Origin: Pseudoxanthomonas composti
GTDB lineage: Bacteria; Pseudomonadota; Gammaproteobacteria; Xanthomonadales; Xanthomonadaceae
Length of the DNA: 64,000 nt
Assembly (NCBI RefSeq): GCF_004122095.1
Contig: NZ_SAWZ01000009.1
Location: forward strand, 62,001 to 126,000
Direction of reading: 5' to 3'
The notes under the pieces were generated by a model. It was not told the DNA's origin. It saw nothing but the letters and a program-made list of their open reading frames with translations, and did no database searches. This document shows positions 19,291-28,053 of the stretch, piece after piece (position 1 is the first letter of the stretch; every line of letters starts with the position of its first letter). The translations under genes and the position numbers were made by a program.

Positions 19291-19393
19291 CTGTGGGAGC
19301 GGCTTTAGCCGCGAAGAGGCTCTACCGGTAAAGCCCATTACCGCCGAGGCTTTTGCCGGGAGAGCCCCTTCGCGGCTAAAGCCGCTCCCACAG
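19291..19393. repeat. REP-like palindrome
   Basis: The arms CTGTGGGAGCGGCTTTAGCC and GGCTAAAGCCGCTCCCACAG are exact complements enclosing a centre with degenerate internal copies (GAGGCTCTACCGG, GAGGCTTTTGCCGG). It lies between the convergent TonB receptor and SDR genes. Confidence 0.88.
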
Positions 19394-19440
19394 ATGCCCC
19401 CACCAGGCTCGCCTGCACAGTTGCCCTCAACGGCGCAGCC

Positions 19441-20247
19441 TTACGCGTACTGCATCTTCCGCGTCATGCCACCATCGACGATGAACTCCTGCCCGGTGAC
19501 AAAACCCGACAGCGCAGGCGCGAGTAGCTGCACGGCGAGGGTGGCGATGTCCTGCGGCGTGCCGACGCGTCCGGCCGGATGCTGGGCATGATCGGCGCGC
19601 GAGAGCTTGGGCGCGCGCCGACGCGCCGGCCCGCGCCAGGCTTCGGTGGCGATCCAGCCCGGGCTGATGGCGTTGACCCGCACCTTGGGTCCTTCGCTCA
19701 GCGCCAGGGCATGGGTGAAGGCCAGCAGTCCGCCCTTGGCCGCGGCATAGGCCTCGCTGTGCGGTTCGGACTGATGGCCACGCGTAGAGGCGATGTTGAC
19801 GATGGCGCCGCCGTCCTGCGCCTGGCGCAGCGCGGGCAGGGCCTGGCGGCTGCACAGGAAGGCGCCGTGCAGGCTGGACAGGCGCGCCTGCCATTGCCGC
19901 AGGTCCAGTTGGTCCAGCGGCGGCACATGGGGATCCGGCGGCCCGGCGTTGTTGACCAGGCCATCCAGGCGTCCGAAGGCCTTCAGCGTGGCGCCCACCA
20001 TCGCCGCCACGCTGCGCTCGCTGGCCACGTCCAGCTTGCGGAACAGCGCATCGCCGCCGCGTCCCCATTCGCGCAGGCAAGCCTGGCCGGCGTCGGCATC
20101 CAGATCGCCGATGGCCACGCGGCCACCGGCACCGAGCACGGCCTGGGCGATGCCGCGGCCGATGCCCTGCGCGCCACCGGTGATGAGCACCACGCGGCCG
20201 GCCAGCGGCTGCGGATTCCACGGCGTGATCTCGGGAACGAGCGACAT
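19441..20247 (-). CDS. Short-chain dehydrogenase/reductase
   Basis: This 268-residue SDR has the cofactor motif TGGAQGIG (about residues 23-30), the acidic DLDAD segment after strand 2 that favours NAD(H), VNNAG, and the catalytic YAAAK. The length is typical. A ribosome-binding sequence (GCAGGAGTCGC) precedes the ATG at 20247. The 870-nt open frame over the same bases in another phase is a shadow. No neighbour defines the substrate. Confidence 0.85.
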   Translation of the reverse strand: MSLVPEITPWNPQPLAGRVVLITGGAQGIGRGIAQAVLGAGGRVAIGDLDADAGQACLREWGRGGDALFRKLDVASERSVAAMVGATLKAFGRLDGLVNNAGPPDPHVPPLDQLDLRQWQARLSSLHGAFLCSRQALPALRQAQDGGAIVNIASTRGHQSEPHSEAYAAAKGGLLAFTHALALSEGPKVRVNAISPGWIATEAWRGPARRRAPKLSRADHAQHPAGRVGTPQDIATLAVQLLAPALSGFVTGQEFIVDGGMTRKMQYA

Positions 20248-20435
20248 GCGGCGACTCCTGCGAAGGGATCACCCACCCTAGGCCGGCGCATGGCAAGCCG
20301 GAGTGGTGTCATCACCGTTTCATCGTGCCGGTGTGGAATAAGCGGCTGCCGCGCGCGCTTGCGACCGCGCGTCTCGATCCATCGGATGCGTCGTCCTCCT
20401 GTCTGGCGCGCCTGCCATTGATGAGGAAACCGCCG

Positions 20436-21803
20436 ATGCGCCGTCTCGTGTTGTCCACCTGCCTGGCGCTGCTGCCGCTGCTGGCCCATGCCAACGAGGA
20501 CGGCCGGCGCTGGCTGGCCGGCGACCATCACGTGCACAGCGAATGGAGCGTGGACTGGGACGAATCGGTCAGCCCGCCCAGGCCGATCCGCGGCGGCGAT
20601 TCGCCGTACACGCGCACGGACAACGCCAGGGCCGCCAGCCTCCACGGCCTGCGCTGGATGGTGCATACCGACCACGGCGGCCCCGGCCACTCAGCGGTCA
20701 CCCGCGAGGGCGCTTGGCCAGCACTGCAGGCCGCGCGCGAGGCGGTGCCGGAGCTGATCCAGTTTCACGGCATGGAGTTCGACGTGCCGGCGGGCGAGCA
20801 CGCCTCGCTGATCATCGCCCCGGGTCCTGACGAGGCGATGCAGCAGTACGAGATCGAACGCGACTTCAATCGCCGCGAGCCACTGGACAAGGCCGCGCGC
20901 GACACCGACGCGGACATGCGAAAGGCCCTGGCGCACATGCGGGCCCTGCAGCCGCGGCCGTTGATGTTCATCAACCATCCCTCGCGCACGGCTACCGCGC
21001 CCGGCAGCTGGGGCGAGGTCACCCCGCAGGAACTGCGCCACTGGCAGGACGCCGCGCCCGATGTGCTGGTCGGCATGGAAGGCGCGCCGGGCCACCAGGC
21101 CGATCGCAAGACCCGTGGCCTGTACCGCAATGCGGCCGCGCCCAGCGACGGCGGCTTCGACCAGATGACCACGCAGATCGGCGGCGTGTGGGATCAGCTG
21201 CTGGCCGAGGGCCGCCGCTTCTGGATCACCGCCAACTCCGACGCGCATCGACACGCCGGCATCGGCGGCTCGGACTTCTACCCGGGTGAGTACAGCAAGA
21301 CCTATGTCTGGGCACGCCCGCAGGCTGCCGACGTGCTCGATGGCCTGCGCCACGGACGGATGTTCGTGGTGACCGGAGACCTGATCGATGGCTTGGACAT
21401 GCGCCTGCAGTCCGGGCGGGCCAGCGCTGGAAGCGGCCAGACCCTGAGCGCCCGCGACGGCGACACGCTGGTCCTGACGCTGCGGATCTCGCTGCCGGCG
21501 GCGCCCAATTTCCACAACGCCCGTCCGATCCTCCACCACATCGACATCATCAGCGGCCAGCCCGGCGCCGGCACCGGCACGCCCACCATGCAGGTGCAGA
21601 CCCTCACCGCCGCGCAGTGGAAACAGGAAGGCCGCACGCTGTCGATGACCGTCAGCGTGCCGCGACCGAGCCAGCGCGGCTTCGTGCGCGTGCGCGGTAC
21701 CTCCACCGCCCAGGCGCACCCGGCGCAGGACGTGCCGGGCGAGGATCCCTGGGAGGACCTGTGGTTCTACTCCAACCCGATCTTCATCGAGGCTGCCGGC
21801 TGA
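20436..21803 (+). CDS. Exported PHP-domain (CehA/McbA-like) metallohydrolase
   Basis: This 455-residue protein starts with a signal peptide (RRLVLSTCLALLPLLAHA). A PHP-type metal site follows: GDHHVHSEW with His32 and His34, HTDHGG near residue 75, a glutamate in FHGMEFD, FINHPSR, and NSDAH near residue 270. This layout matches the CehA/McbA branch of PHP metallohydrolases. The substrate is unknown; location should be periplasmic. The ATG at 20436 has GAGGAAA seven bases upstream, so the longer frame from 20325 is not used. Confidence 0.8.
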   Translation: MRRLVLSTCLALLPLLAHANEDGRRWLAGDHHVHSEWSVDWDESVSPPRPIRGGDSPYTRTDNARAASLHGLRWMVHTDHGGPGHSAVTREGAWPALQAAREAVPELIQFHGMEFDVPAGEHASLIIAPGPDEAMQQYEIERDFNRREPLDKAARDTDADMRKALAHMRALQPRPLMFINHPSRTATAPGSWGEVTPQELRHWQDAAPDVLVGMEGAPGHQADRKTRGLYRNAAAPSDGGFDQMTTQIGGVWDQLLAEGRRFWITANSDAHRHAGIGGSDFYPGEYSKTYVWARPQAADVLDGLRHGRMFVVTGDLIDGLDMRLQSGRASAGSGQTLSARDGDTLVLTLRISLPAAPNFHNARPILHHIDIISGQPGAGTGTPTMQVQTLTAAQWKQEGRTLSMTVSVPRPSQRGFVRVRGTSTAQAHPAQDVPGEDPWEDLWFYSNPIFIEAAG

Positions 21804-22078
21804 GTCCGCCTATTGCGGCATCAGCGACTTGGTGACGCGCCTGGACCACCCACTGCGGCCGCTGGAAAACAGCGCTGCGCAGAGCGAGGGCTGTCCGGCG
21901 CGCCGCGTGCCGCGGTGGAAAGTGTGCGCTGAAGCACATCGGGCGTGAAGGCATCTTCACGTCACGCCATCCTCAATATTCGAAGATGCCGGCCGCTATC
22001 TCGTCATCGCCTCCTTCAACGGATCGCATGCGACATGGCTGAACCGGGTGTGGGACATCAGGCCCTGAGGGGGGATCA
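21804..22078. other. Intergenic region upstream of the FecR operon
   Basis: This 275-bp region has no supported gene. It probably holds the promoter of the fecR-ompA-CHASE2 operon, but I see no clear -35/-10 pair. The ATG of the FecR gene is preceded by AGGGGGGATCA. Confidence 0.4.
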
Positions 22079-22519
22079 ATGAAGCGTTTGTGTTTGCTGG
22101 CCATGAGCTGGCTGTTGCTGCTGTCCGTGCCCGCGTGGGCGGCCGACACGCATGTGGCCCTGGTCAAACAGGTCTCCGGTCGCGTCACCGTGCTGCGCCA
22201 GGGACAGACCCTGGAAGCGGCGGGCGGCACCCAGCTGCAGGTCACCGACCGCATCCTCGCCGCGCCGGACGCCTCGGCCGGGGTGGTGTTCAAGGACGGC
22301 ACCCTGCTCACGCTGGGCGGTAATGCCGATGTGCTGGTGCGCGACTACGTGTTCGAGCCCAAGGCCGGCAAGTACGCCTTCTCGCTGTACATGACCAAGG
22401 GCTCGGCGATCTACGAGTCCGGCAAGATCGGCAAGCTCGCGCCCGCGTCGGTGAAGGTGGAAACGCCCAAGGCCACCGTCGGCGTGCGTGGCACCCGCTT
22501 CCTGATCGAAGCGAACTGA
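22079..22519 (+). CDS. Exported FecR-domain protein
   Basis: This 146-residue protein has a signal peptide ending near PAWAAD and then one FecR-like domain with the family pattern: VTVLRQGQ, a DRI step, VFKDGTLLTLG, and a final VKVETPKATVGVRGTRFLIE. It lacks the N-terminal transmembrane and anti-sigma parts of iron-regulator FecR, so it is a free periplasmic domain. It is 2 bp from the OmpA lipoprotein gene and is the first gene of a three-gene operon ending in CHASE2-HD-GYP. A periplasmic sensing or envelope-binding role is inferred. Confidence 0.85.
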   Translation: MKRLCLLAMSWLLLLSVPAWAADTHVALVKQVSGRVTVLRQGQTLEAAGGTQLQVTDRILAAPDASAGVVFKDGTLLTLGGNADVLVRDYVFEPKAGKYAFSLYMTKGSAIYESGKIGKLAPASVKVETPKATVGVRGTRFLIEAN

Positions 22520-22521
22520 CC

Positions 22522-23136
22522 ATGCCGTTCCTGCAAGACCCGCGCGGCCGTCTCGTCGCCGCCTTGGCATGGCTGCTGCTGTTGTCAGGCTGCGCCGCCG
22601 CGCCCACGCGCATCACCCTGCTGCCCGACCAAGACGGCCACCTCGGCGCGGTGTCCATCGCCACCGCGCAGGGGCAGGAGCGCATCGACCAGGCCTACGG
22701 CAGCGTTGCGGTCGAGCGCGCCACCGCCGCGCCGGCCGCGGCACGGCCCGTGGACCGGCAGGCCTTCGAGAGCAGCCACCGCGCACTGCTGCAGGCCCAG
22801 CCCACCCCGCCGCGCAGCTTCGTGCTGAACTTCAAGTTCGACAGCATGGAGCTGACCGCCGAGTCCAAGAAGCTGCTGCCGCAGGTGCTGGAGGTGGTGC
22901 GCAGCCGGCTGCCCACCGAGGTCACCGTGTTCGGCTACGCAGACTCGGCCGGCGCGGCCGACTACAACCTGGCCCTGTCCGCCGAGCGCGCGCGCGCGGT
23001 GGAAAAGCTGCTCAGGCAGATCGACCCGGCCCTGCCGGTGGAGGTGCAGTACTTCGGCGACAAGGCGCCGCTGGTGCCGACCCGGCCCGGCGTGCCCGAG
23101 CCACGCAATCGTCGCGCCGAGATCGTGGTTCTGTAG
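22522..23136 (+). CDS. OmpA-domain lipoprotein
   Basis: This 204-residue protein carries a lipobox LLSGC with Cys24 as lipidation site and Ala at +2, so outer-membrane retention is likely. A C-terminal OmpA-like peptidoglycan-binding domain (about 95-204) includes LNFKFDSMELT, YADSAGAADYNLALSAERA and NRRAEIVVL. A linker of about 60 residues joins them. It is 2 bp after fecR and 3 bp before the CHASE2-HD-GYP gene, so the three should be made together. It may tether the system to the cell wall. Confidence 0.88.
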   Translation: MPFLQDPRGRLVAALAWLLLLSGCAAAPTRITLLPDQDGHLGAVSIATAQGQERIDQAYGSVAVERATAAPAAARPVDRQAFESSHRALLQAQPTPPRSFVLNFKFDSMELTAESKKLLPQVLEVVRSRLPTEVTVFGYADSAGAADYNLALSAERARAVEKLLRQIDPALPVEVQYFGDKAPLVPTRPGVPEPRNRRAEIVVL

Positions 23137-23139
23137 GCC

Positions 23140-25170
23140 ATGAAGCCGCTTGCCGCCACCCTGGAAGCGTCGCCACGCGCGGCGGCGCTGTGCTTCGTGG
23201 TGAGCCTGGTGCTGGCCTTGCTGGTGGGCCTGGCCGGCCTGCAGCAGCAGTCGCTGGTGCGCGCGCTGGACCGCGCGGTGCTCGACACGCTGCAGCGCCA
23301 GACCGCCTCAGGCGCCCAGGCCATGGATACGGTGGTGGTGGACATCGACGAGGTCAGCCTGTCGGCCGTGGGCCAATGGCCGTGGCCGCGCTATCGGCTG
23401 GCTGCGCTGATCCAGGGCATCCAGGCCCAGCGCCCGGCCGCCATCGCCATGGACATCCTGCTGCCCGAGGCCGACCGCGCCTCGCTGAGCGACATCCAGC
23501 GCACCTTCAAGCGCGACTTCGACCTGGACGTGTCCTTCGCCGGCGTGCCCGATGGCCTGCTGGACAACGATGGCTACCTGGGCGAGCAGATGGCGCGGGC
23601 CGACGTGGTCGGCGCGCGTTATTTCTATTTCGACCATGCCACCCGCCAGGACCAGCCGGTGCGCCCCGGCGTGGGCTTCGATGGCGCGCTGGACCAGCTC
23701 ACCCTGGACCGCGCCCCGGGCGTGCTCGACAACGTCCCGGCCATCGCCTCGCAGACCCGCATCTCCGGCTTCGTCAACACCCAACCCGATGAGGATGGCG
23801 TGCTGCGGCGCCTGCCGCTGCTGATCGAGCACGACGGCGTGGTCCACGCCAGCCTGGCGCTGGCCGCGACCATGCGCGCACTGAAGCTGTCTTCCGGGCA
23901 CGTGGAGAGCGGGCGCGATGGCCTGTCGCTGCGCATCGGCCCCCATGCCATCCCGATCGACCGGCGCGGCCACGCCGTGCTGCACTTCAACGGCGCGGCC
24001 CGGCGCTATGCCAGCCTGCCGGCGGTGGACGTGCTGGCCGGGAGGGTGGACCCGGCCGCCCTGCGCGGCAAGGTCGTCCTCATCGGTTCCTCGGCGGTGG
24101 GGTTGAACGACCTGCACGACACGCCGATGGAGCGCAGCTTCTCCGGCGCCAAGATCCAGTCGGTGCTGGTGCAGAACATCCTGGACGATGCGGTGGTGCG
24201 CATTCCGGCCTGGGGCGCGCCCGTCGCCCTGCTGATCGGCGTGCTGCTGGCCGCCGGCCTGTGCGCGCTGTTCGTGCGCGGCCAGGGGATGGGCTGGCTG
24301 GGCATCCACGTGGCGTGTGCGGCGGGGCTGTTGCTGGCGGTGGACTGCGCGCTGTTCCTGCGCGGCGGGTTGTTCATCCCGGTGGCCGCACCGCTGCTGG
24401 TGCTGGGCAGCCTGCTGGCGGCGGGCGTCATCGCGCGGCTGGCGGTGCACCAGCGTCGTGCGCAGCGCTGGCGCAAGCAGCTGGAGAACGCGCGCCAGGT
24501 CACCATCGAATCGATGTCGGCCGTGGCCGAGACGCGTGACCCGGAAACCGGCGCGCACATCAAGCGCACCCAGCACTACGTGCGTGCCATCGCCCAGCGC
24601 CTGCAGCAGACCGGTCATTACCTGGACACGCTGAGCGAGGACTACATCCACCTGCTGTTCCTGTCCGCGCCCCTGCACGACATCGGCAAGGTCGGGGTGC
24701 CCGACCACATCCTGCTCAAGCCCGGCCCGCTGACGGCGGAGGAGTGGGTGATCATGCGCAAGCACGCCGAGTTCGGCCGCCAGATCATCCTCAGCACCGC
24801 TCAGCGCATCGAGGGCGACAATTTTCTGACCATCGCCAGCGAGATCGCCGCCACCCATCACGAGAAGTGGGATGGCAGCGGTTATCCCAACGGCCTGAAA
24901 GGGCAGGCGATCCCGCTGTCCGGGCGCATCATGGCCGCCGCCGACATCTACGATGCACTGATCAGCCGCCGCTGCTACAAGGAGCCATTCCCGCATGCGC
25001 AGGCCATGGCGATGATGCGCGAGCTCGACGGCAGCACCTTCGACCCGGTGGTGCTGGAGGCCTTCGTCGCCATCGAGCAGCAGATCCTGCAGATCGCCGG
25101 CAGCTTCCGCGACGAGGACGAGGAACCGGCCATCGCGCTGGTGCCGGACCTGGTCGAACGCGCCCGCTGA
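23140..25170 (+). CDS. CHASE2-HD-GYP membrane phosphodiesterase
   Basis: This 676-residue protein has an N-terminal membrane segment, a periplasmic CHASE2 sensor domain (about 35-345), two or three further transmembrane segments (about 350-440), and a cytoplasmic HD-GYP domain (about 460-660). The catalytic HD pair is His513-Asp514 and the GYP triplet is residues 581-583 in DGSGYPNGLKG. HD-GYP domains hydrolyse c-di-GMP (and sometimes cGAMP). The start is 3 bp after the OmpA gene. An intact catalytic set suggests an active phosphodiesterase controlled by an envelope signal. Confidence 0.92.
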   Translation: MKPLAATLEASPRAAALCFVVSLVLALLVGLAGLQQQSLVRALDRAVLDTLQRQTASGAQAMDTVVVDIDEVSLSAVGQWPWPRYRLAALIQGIQAQRPAAIAMDILLPEADRASLSDIQRTFKRDFDLDVSFAGVPDGLLDNDGYLGEQMARADVVGARYFYFDHATRQDQPVRPGVGFDGALDQLTLDRAPGVLDNVPAIASQTRISGFVNTQPDEDGVLRRLPLLIEHDGVVHASLALAATMRALKLSSGHVESGRDGLSLRIGPHAIPIDRRGHAVLHFNGAARRYASLPAVDVLAGRVDPAALRGKVVLIGSSAVGLNDLHDTPMERSFSGAKIQSVLVQNILDDAVVRIPAWGAPVALLIGVLLAAGLCALFVRGQGMGWLGIHVACAAGLLLAVDCALFLRGGLFIPVAAPLLVLGSLLAAGVIARLAVHQRRAQRWRKQLENARQVTIESMSAVAETRDPETGAHIKRTQHYVRAIAQRLQQTGHYLDTLSEDYIHLLFLSAPLHDIGKVGVPDHILLKPGPLTAEEWVIMRKHAEFGRQIILSTAQRIEGDNFLTIASEIAATHHEKWDGSGYPNGLKGQAIPLSGRIMAAADIYDALISRRCYKEPFPHAQAMAMMRELDGSTFDPVVLEAFVAIEQQILQIAGSFRDEDEEPAIALVPDLVERAR

Positions 25171-25186
25171 GCGCGCGGGCCGGGCT

Positions 25187-25744
25187 TCAGTCCGACAGCA
25201 GGCGTCGCCAGCCGTCCACGCCCAGCTTGTCCAGCGTGGCGATGTTGCGCTCGACGATGACGTCCGGATCCGGGAAGGCCGCTACCGCGCGTTCCACGCT
25301 GTCCTCGCGCAGCAGGTGCAGGGTCGGCCAGGGCGAGCGGTTGGTGTAGTTGGACACATCCTCCGGCGCCGCCCCGGCGAACTGGTAGTCGGGGTGGAAG
25401 CTGGCCACCTGCAGGATGCCCTGCAGATCCAGCTGTTCGACCGCCATGTCGGCGTTGTCGAGGAAATCGTTGTAGTCCAGGAAGTCGCCCAGCACGTCCG
25501 GATGCACGATCAGGGTGGTGTCGGTGACCTCGGCCGGTGTGTCGCGCAGCAACACCAGCTCTTCCATCAGCTCCTCCAGCAGGGCCTCCGGCGTGGAGGC
25601 ATCGCTCAGCACCAGGCGCACCTGCTCCTTGACGTAGACCGCCTTGGCGAAGGGGCACAGGTTCAGGCCGATGACGGCCCGCTCCAGCCAGCGGCGGGTA
25701 TCGGCGATCGGGTCGCGCGAGGCGTCGGGGGGCGTGGATTCCAT
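25187..25744 (-). CDS. DUF1415 family protein
   Basis: This 185-residue soluble protein matches the DUF1415 family. Recognisable parts are WLERAVIGLNLCPFAKAVYV near residues 18-37, with an invariant-looking CPFA, and the segment ASFHPDYQFAGAAPEDVSNYTNRSPWP, split here around residue 120. The function is unknown. It lies 15 bp downstream of yajQ on the same strand and is probably co-transcribed. It converges with the HD-GYP gene with only 16 bp between stops. Confidence 0.88.
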   Translation of the reverse strand: MESTPPDASRDPIADTRRWLERAVIGLNLCPFAKAVYVKEQVRLVLSDASTPEALLEELMEELVLLRDTPAEVTDTTLIVHPDVLGDFLDYNDFLDNADMAVEQLDLQGILQVASFHPDYQFAGAAPEDVSNYTNRSPWPTLHLLREDSVERAVAAFPDPDVIVERNIATLDKLGVDGWRRLLSD

Positions 25745-25759
25745 GGCCAGGGCGTCGGA

Positions 25760-26242
25760 TCAGTCGCGGAAGTTGTCGAACTGCAGCGGCTGTTCGAACT
25801 CGGACTTCTTCAGCAGCGCGATGGCGTCCTGCAGGTCGTCGCGCTTTTTGCCGTTCACGCGCAGCTTGTCGCCGTTGATCTGCGTATCGACCTTGATCTT
25901 GGATTCCTTGATCTTGGCGGCGATCTGCTTGGCCAGCTTCTGCTCGATGCCCTGCTTGACGCTGATCTTCTGCCGGGCCCCGGCCAGGTTGGTCTCCACC
26001 TCGCCGAACTCCAGGCAGCGCGCATCGATGCCGCGCGCGATCAGGCGCGCACGCAGGATGTCCTCCATCTGCTTGAGCTGGAAATCGCTGGGCGCGGACT
26101 GGTTGATGGTGTTGTCCTCCAGCTCGAACCTGGCGTCCACGCCCTTGAAATCGAAGCGGTTGCTGAGTTCGCGGTTGGCCTGGTCCACCGCGTTGGTGAG
26201 CTCGTGGCGGTTGACCTCGGAGACGACATCGAATGAGGGCAT
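25760..26242 (-). CDS. yajQ: YajQ-family c-di-GMP/nucleotide-binding protein
   Basis: This 160-residue protein is YajQ: MPSFDVVSEVNRHELTNAVD at the N-terminus, then NRFDFKGVDARFE, and the closing FDNFRD. It has the duplicated ferredoxin-like fold and normal length. The Xanthomonas campestris homologue binds c-di-GMP and acts with a transcription factor on virulence genes. DUF1415 follows at 15 bp. Its position 0.6 kb from an HD-GYP gene and 9 kb from a GGDEF gene may be meaningful, but the strands differ. Confidence 0.93.
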   Translation of the reverse strand: MPSFDVVSEVNRHELTNAVDQANRELSNRFDFKGVDARFELEDNTINQSAPSDFQLKQMEDILRARLIARGIDARCLEFGEVETNLAGARQKISVKQGIEQKLAKQIAAKIKESKIKVDTQINGDKLRVNGKKRDDLQDAIALLKKSEFEQPLQFDNFRD

Positions 26243-26363
26243 GGCGGGCGGATGGCTGCGAAAAGGGCGCCTAGGTTAACGCAGCCCCGCGATGGGGCAG
26301 GTGCAGCGGGGCCCGCCGATGCCATCGCTGACGGCGGCAGGCCGCTGCGGGATAATCCGCGAC

Positions 26364-27260
26364 ATGACCTCCACCTCCCCGCAGCGCGCGCCCGCGGCCT
26401 TGTTCATGCTGGGCGCAGTGGCCTTGTTCGCGGCGATGGACGCCGGCCTGAAGTCGCTGTCGGCGCACTATCCGCCGCTGCAGGTGGGCGCCATCCGCGG
26501 CCTGGCCTCGTTTCCGCTGGTGCTGGTCTGGGCGCTGTCCACCGCATCGCTGCGCAGCCTGGTGCGCGTGCACTGGCCGATGCACCTGCTGCGTGGCGGC
26601 CTGAGCGTGCTGATGATGGCCTGCTTCGTCTACGGCGTGGCGCGCCTGCCGCTGACCACCGCCTATGCCATCACCTTCGCCGCCCCGCTCCTGGTCACCG
26701 CGCTGGCCGGGCCAGTGCTGGGCGAACACGTCGGGCCGCGTCGCTGGGCGGCGGTGGGCATCGGACTGCTGGGGGTGCTGGTGGTCCTGCGGCCGACCGG
26801 CGCCGGCATGATGACCGCCGCCGGCGGCGCCGTGCTGGTGGCGGCCTGCTGCTATGCCGCCAGCTTCCTCACTACGCGGCTGCTGGCGCGGCGCGACAGC
26901 ACCCAGGCCATGGTCCTGTGGATGGTGCTGCTGCTCGGCGTGGCGGCCGGCCTGCTGGCCTGGCCCGGCTGGGTGCCCTTGCAGTCCGCCCATGGGCTGC
27001 AGATCGGCATCGTTGGCGTGGCCGGCGCCGGGGCGCAGGTGTTGCTGACCGAAGCCTTCCGCCGCGGCGAGGCCTCGATGATCGCGCCGCTGGAATACTC
27101 GGCACTGCTATGGGGCGTGCTGCTGGACGTGGCCCTGTGGGGCGTCCTGCCCGATGGCATCACCTGGATCGGCGCGGCCATCATCGTCGGCAGCGGGCTC
27201 TACGTGCTGTATCGCGAACGCGTGGCCGCCCGTGCCGCCGCGGCCACGCCACCGCCATGA
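26364..27260 (+). CDS. DMT-superfamily EamA transporter
   Basis: This 298-residue inner-membrane protein has ten hydrophobic segments arranged as two EamA repeats (about 10-140 and 150-285), typical of drug/metabolite exporters. The ATG at 26364 begins a short soluble leader before the first helix; the frame from 26292 adds a segment unlike the family. The gene is followed after 38 bp by a small membrane-protein gene on the same strand. The substrate is not predictable. Confidence 0.88.
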   Translation: MTSTSPQRAPAALFMLGAVALFAAMDAGLKSLSAHYPPLQVGAIRGLASFPLVLVWALSTASLRSLVRVHWPMHLLRGGLSVLMMACFVYGVARLPLTTAYAITFAAPLLVTALAGPVLGEHVGPRRWAAVGIGLLGVLVVLRPTGAGMMTAAGGAVLVAACCYAASFLTTRLLARRDSTQAMVLWMVLLLGVAAGLLAWPGWVPLQSAHGLQIGIVGVAGAGAQVLLTEAFRRGEASMIAPLEYSALLWGVLLDVALWGVLPDGITWIGAAIIVGSGLYVLYRERVAARAAAATPPP

Positions 27261-27298
27261 GGCCCGACGCTTGAGGACGCGCGCATGAGGAAGGATGC

Positions 27299-27847
27299 AT
27301 GCCACTGCTGATCGTATTGCTGGTCGTCGGCGGGGTGCTGGCGCTGTGGCTGTTGCTGTTTCCGCTGTGGCTATGGCGCCGCTATCGCCTGGGCAAGGCG
27401 CGGCGGCGGCTGTGGCCGTTCTGGGCCCGCCTCAATGCGTGGCTTTCGCCGCTGTCGCTGCTGCTGTTCCTGCTGGGCGCGGGGATCGCCTCCTGGGCCT
27501 GGCCGGGGGCATTGGCGTATGCGGGCTGGGGCCTGTTGGCAGGCATCGCCTCGGGCGTGATCGGCCTGCTGCTGGGACGCCTGGAGCGCTTCCCCGATGG
27601 CAGCTGGCACTACACGCCCAGCGCGCTATGGATGACGGTGTTGATGCTGGTTGTGGTAGCCCGCCTGCTGCTGGGGGCCCTGGACCTGTGGCGGCGCGCG
27701 TTGCAGGCCGATGCGCTAGCGTGGATCCCGAATTTCGACCACGCCAGCCTGTTCGCGCTCGGCGGCCTGCTGCTGGCGCATGCGACCACCACGGCCTGGG
27801 CGCAGTACTGGCGGATAAGGCCTAGAGCGGCACGCACGTTGGACTGA
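27299..27847 (+). CDS. Hypothetical inner-membrane protein
   Basis: This 182-residue protein has about five hydrophobic segments (near 3-23, 45-62, 67-90, 107-127 and 147-165) and a basic loop (RRYRLGKARRR) after the first one. I do not recognise the family. GAGGAAGGATGC precedes the ATG, and codon use is like that of its neighbours. It may be co-transcribed with the DMT transporter 38 bp upstream. Confidence 0.6.
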   Translation: MPLLIVLLVVGGVLALWLLLFPLWLWRRYRLGKARRRLWPFWARLNAWLSPLSLLLFLLGAGIASWAWPGALAYAGWGLLAGIASGVIGLLLGRLERFPDGSWHYTPSALWMTVLMLVVVARLLLGALDLWRRALQADALAWIPNFDHASLFALGGLLLAHATTTAWAQYWRIRPRAARTLD

Positions 27848-27899
27848 GGGCAGCCTCGGATCGTCTCGCTTCGCCACGGTCCAGAAGCGCGGGACTTGC

Positions 27900-27986
27900 T
27901 GTGGGACAGGCTCCAGGTGGCCTAGGGACATCAGCCGCTAAGGGGCTTGCTCGGCAAGACCCTTAGCGGCTAAAGCCGCTCCTACA
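27900..27986. repeat. REP-like palindrome
   Basis: This is an imperfect inverted repeat of the GTGGGAG...CTCCTAC family with a GGCTTGCTCGGCAAGACC centre. The left arm contains CTCCAGGTGGCCTAGG, also found in the large element near 39030. It fills most of the 206-bp gap between the small membrane protein and the downstream minus-strand gene. Confidence 0.75.
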
Positions 27987-28053
27987 GATTGGCTTCCGAG
28001 TTGTTCGAGAGTTCCTGAAGACCTGTACGCGCGGCGCATAGGCGCGCAGCGCC

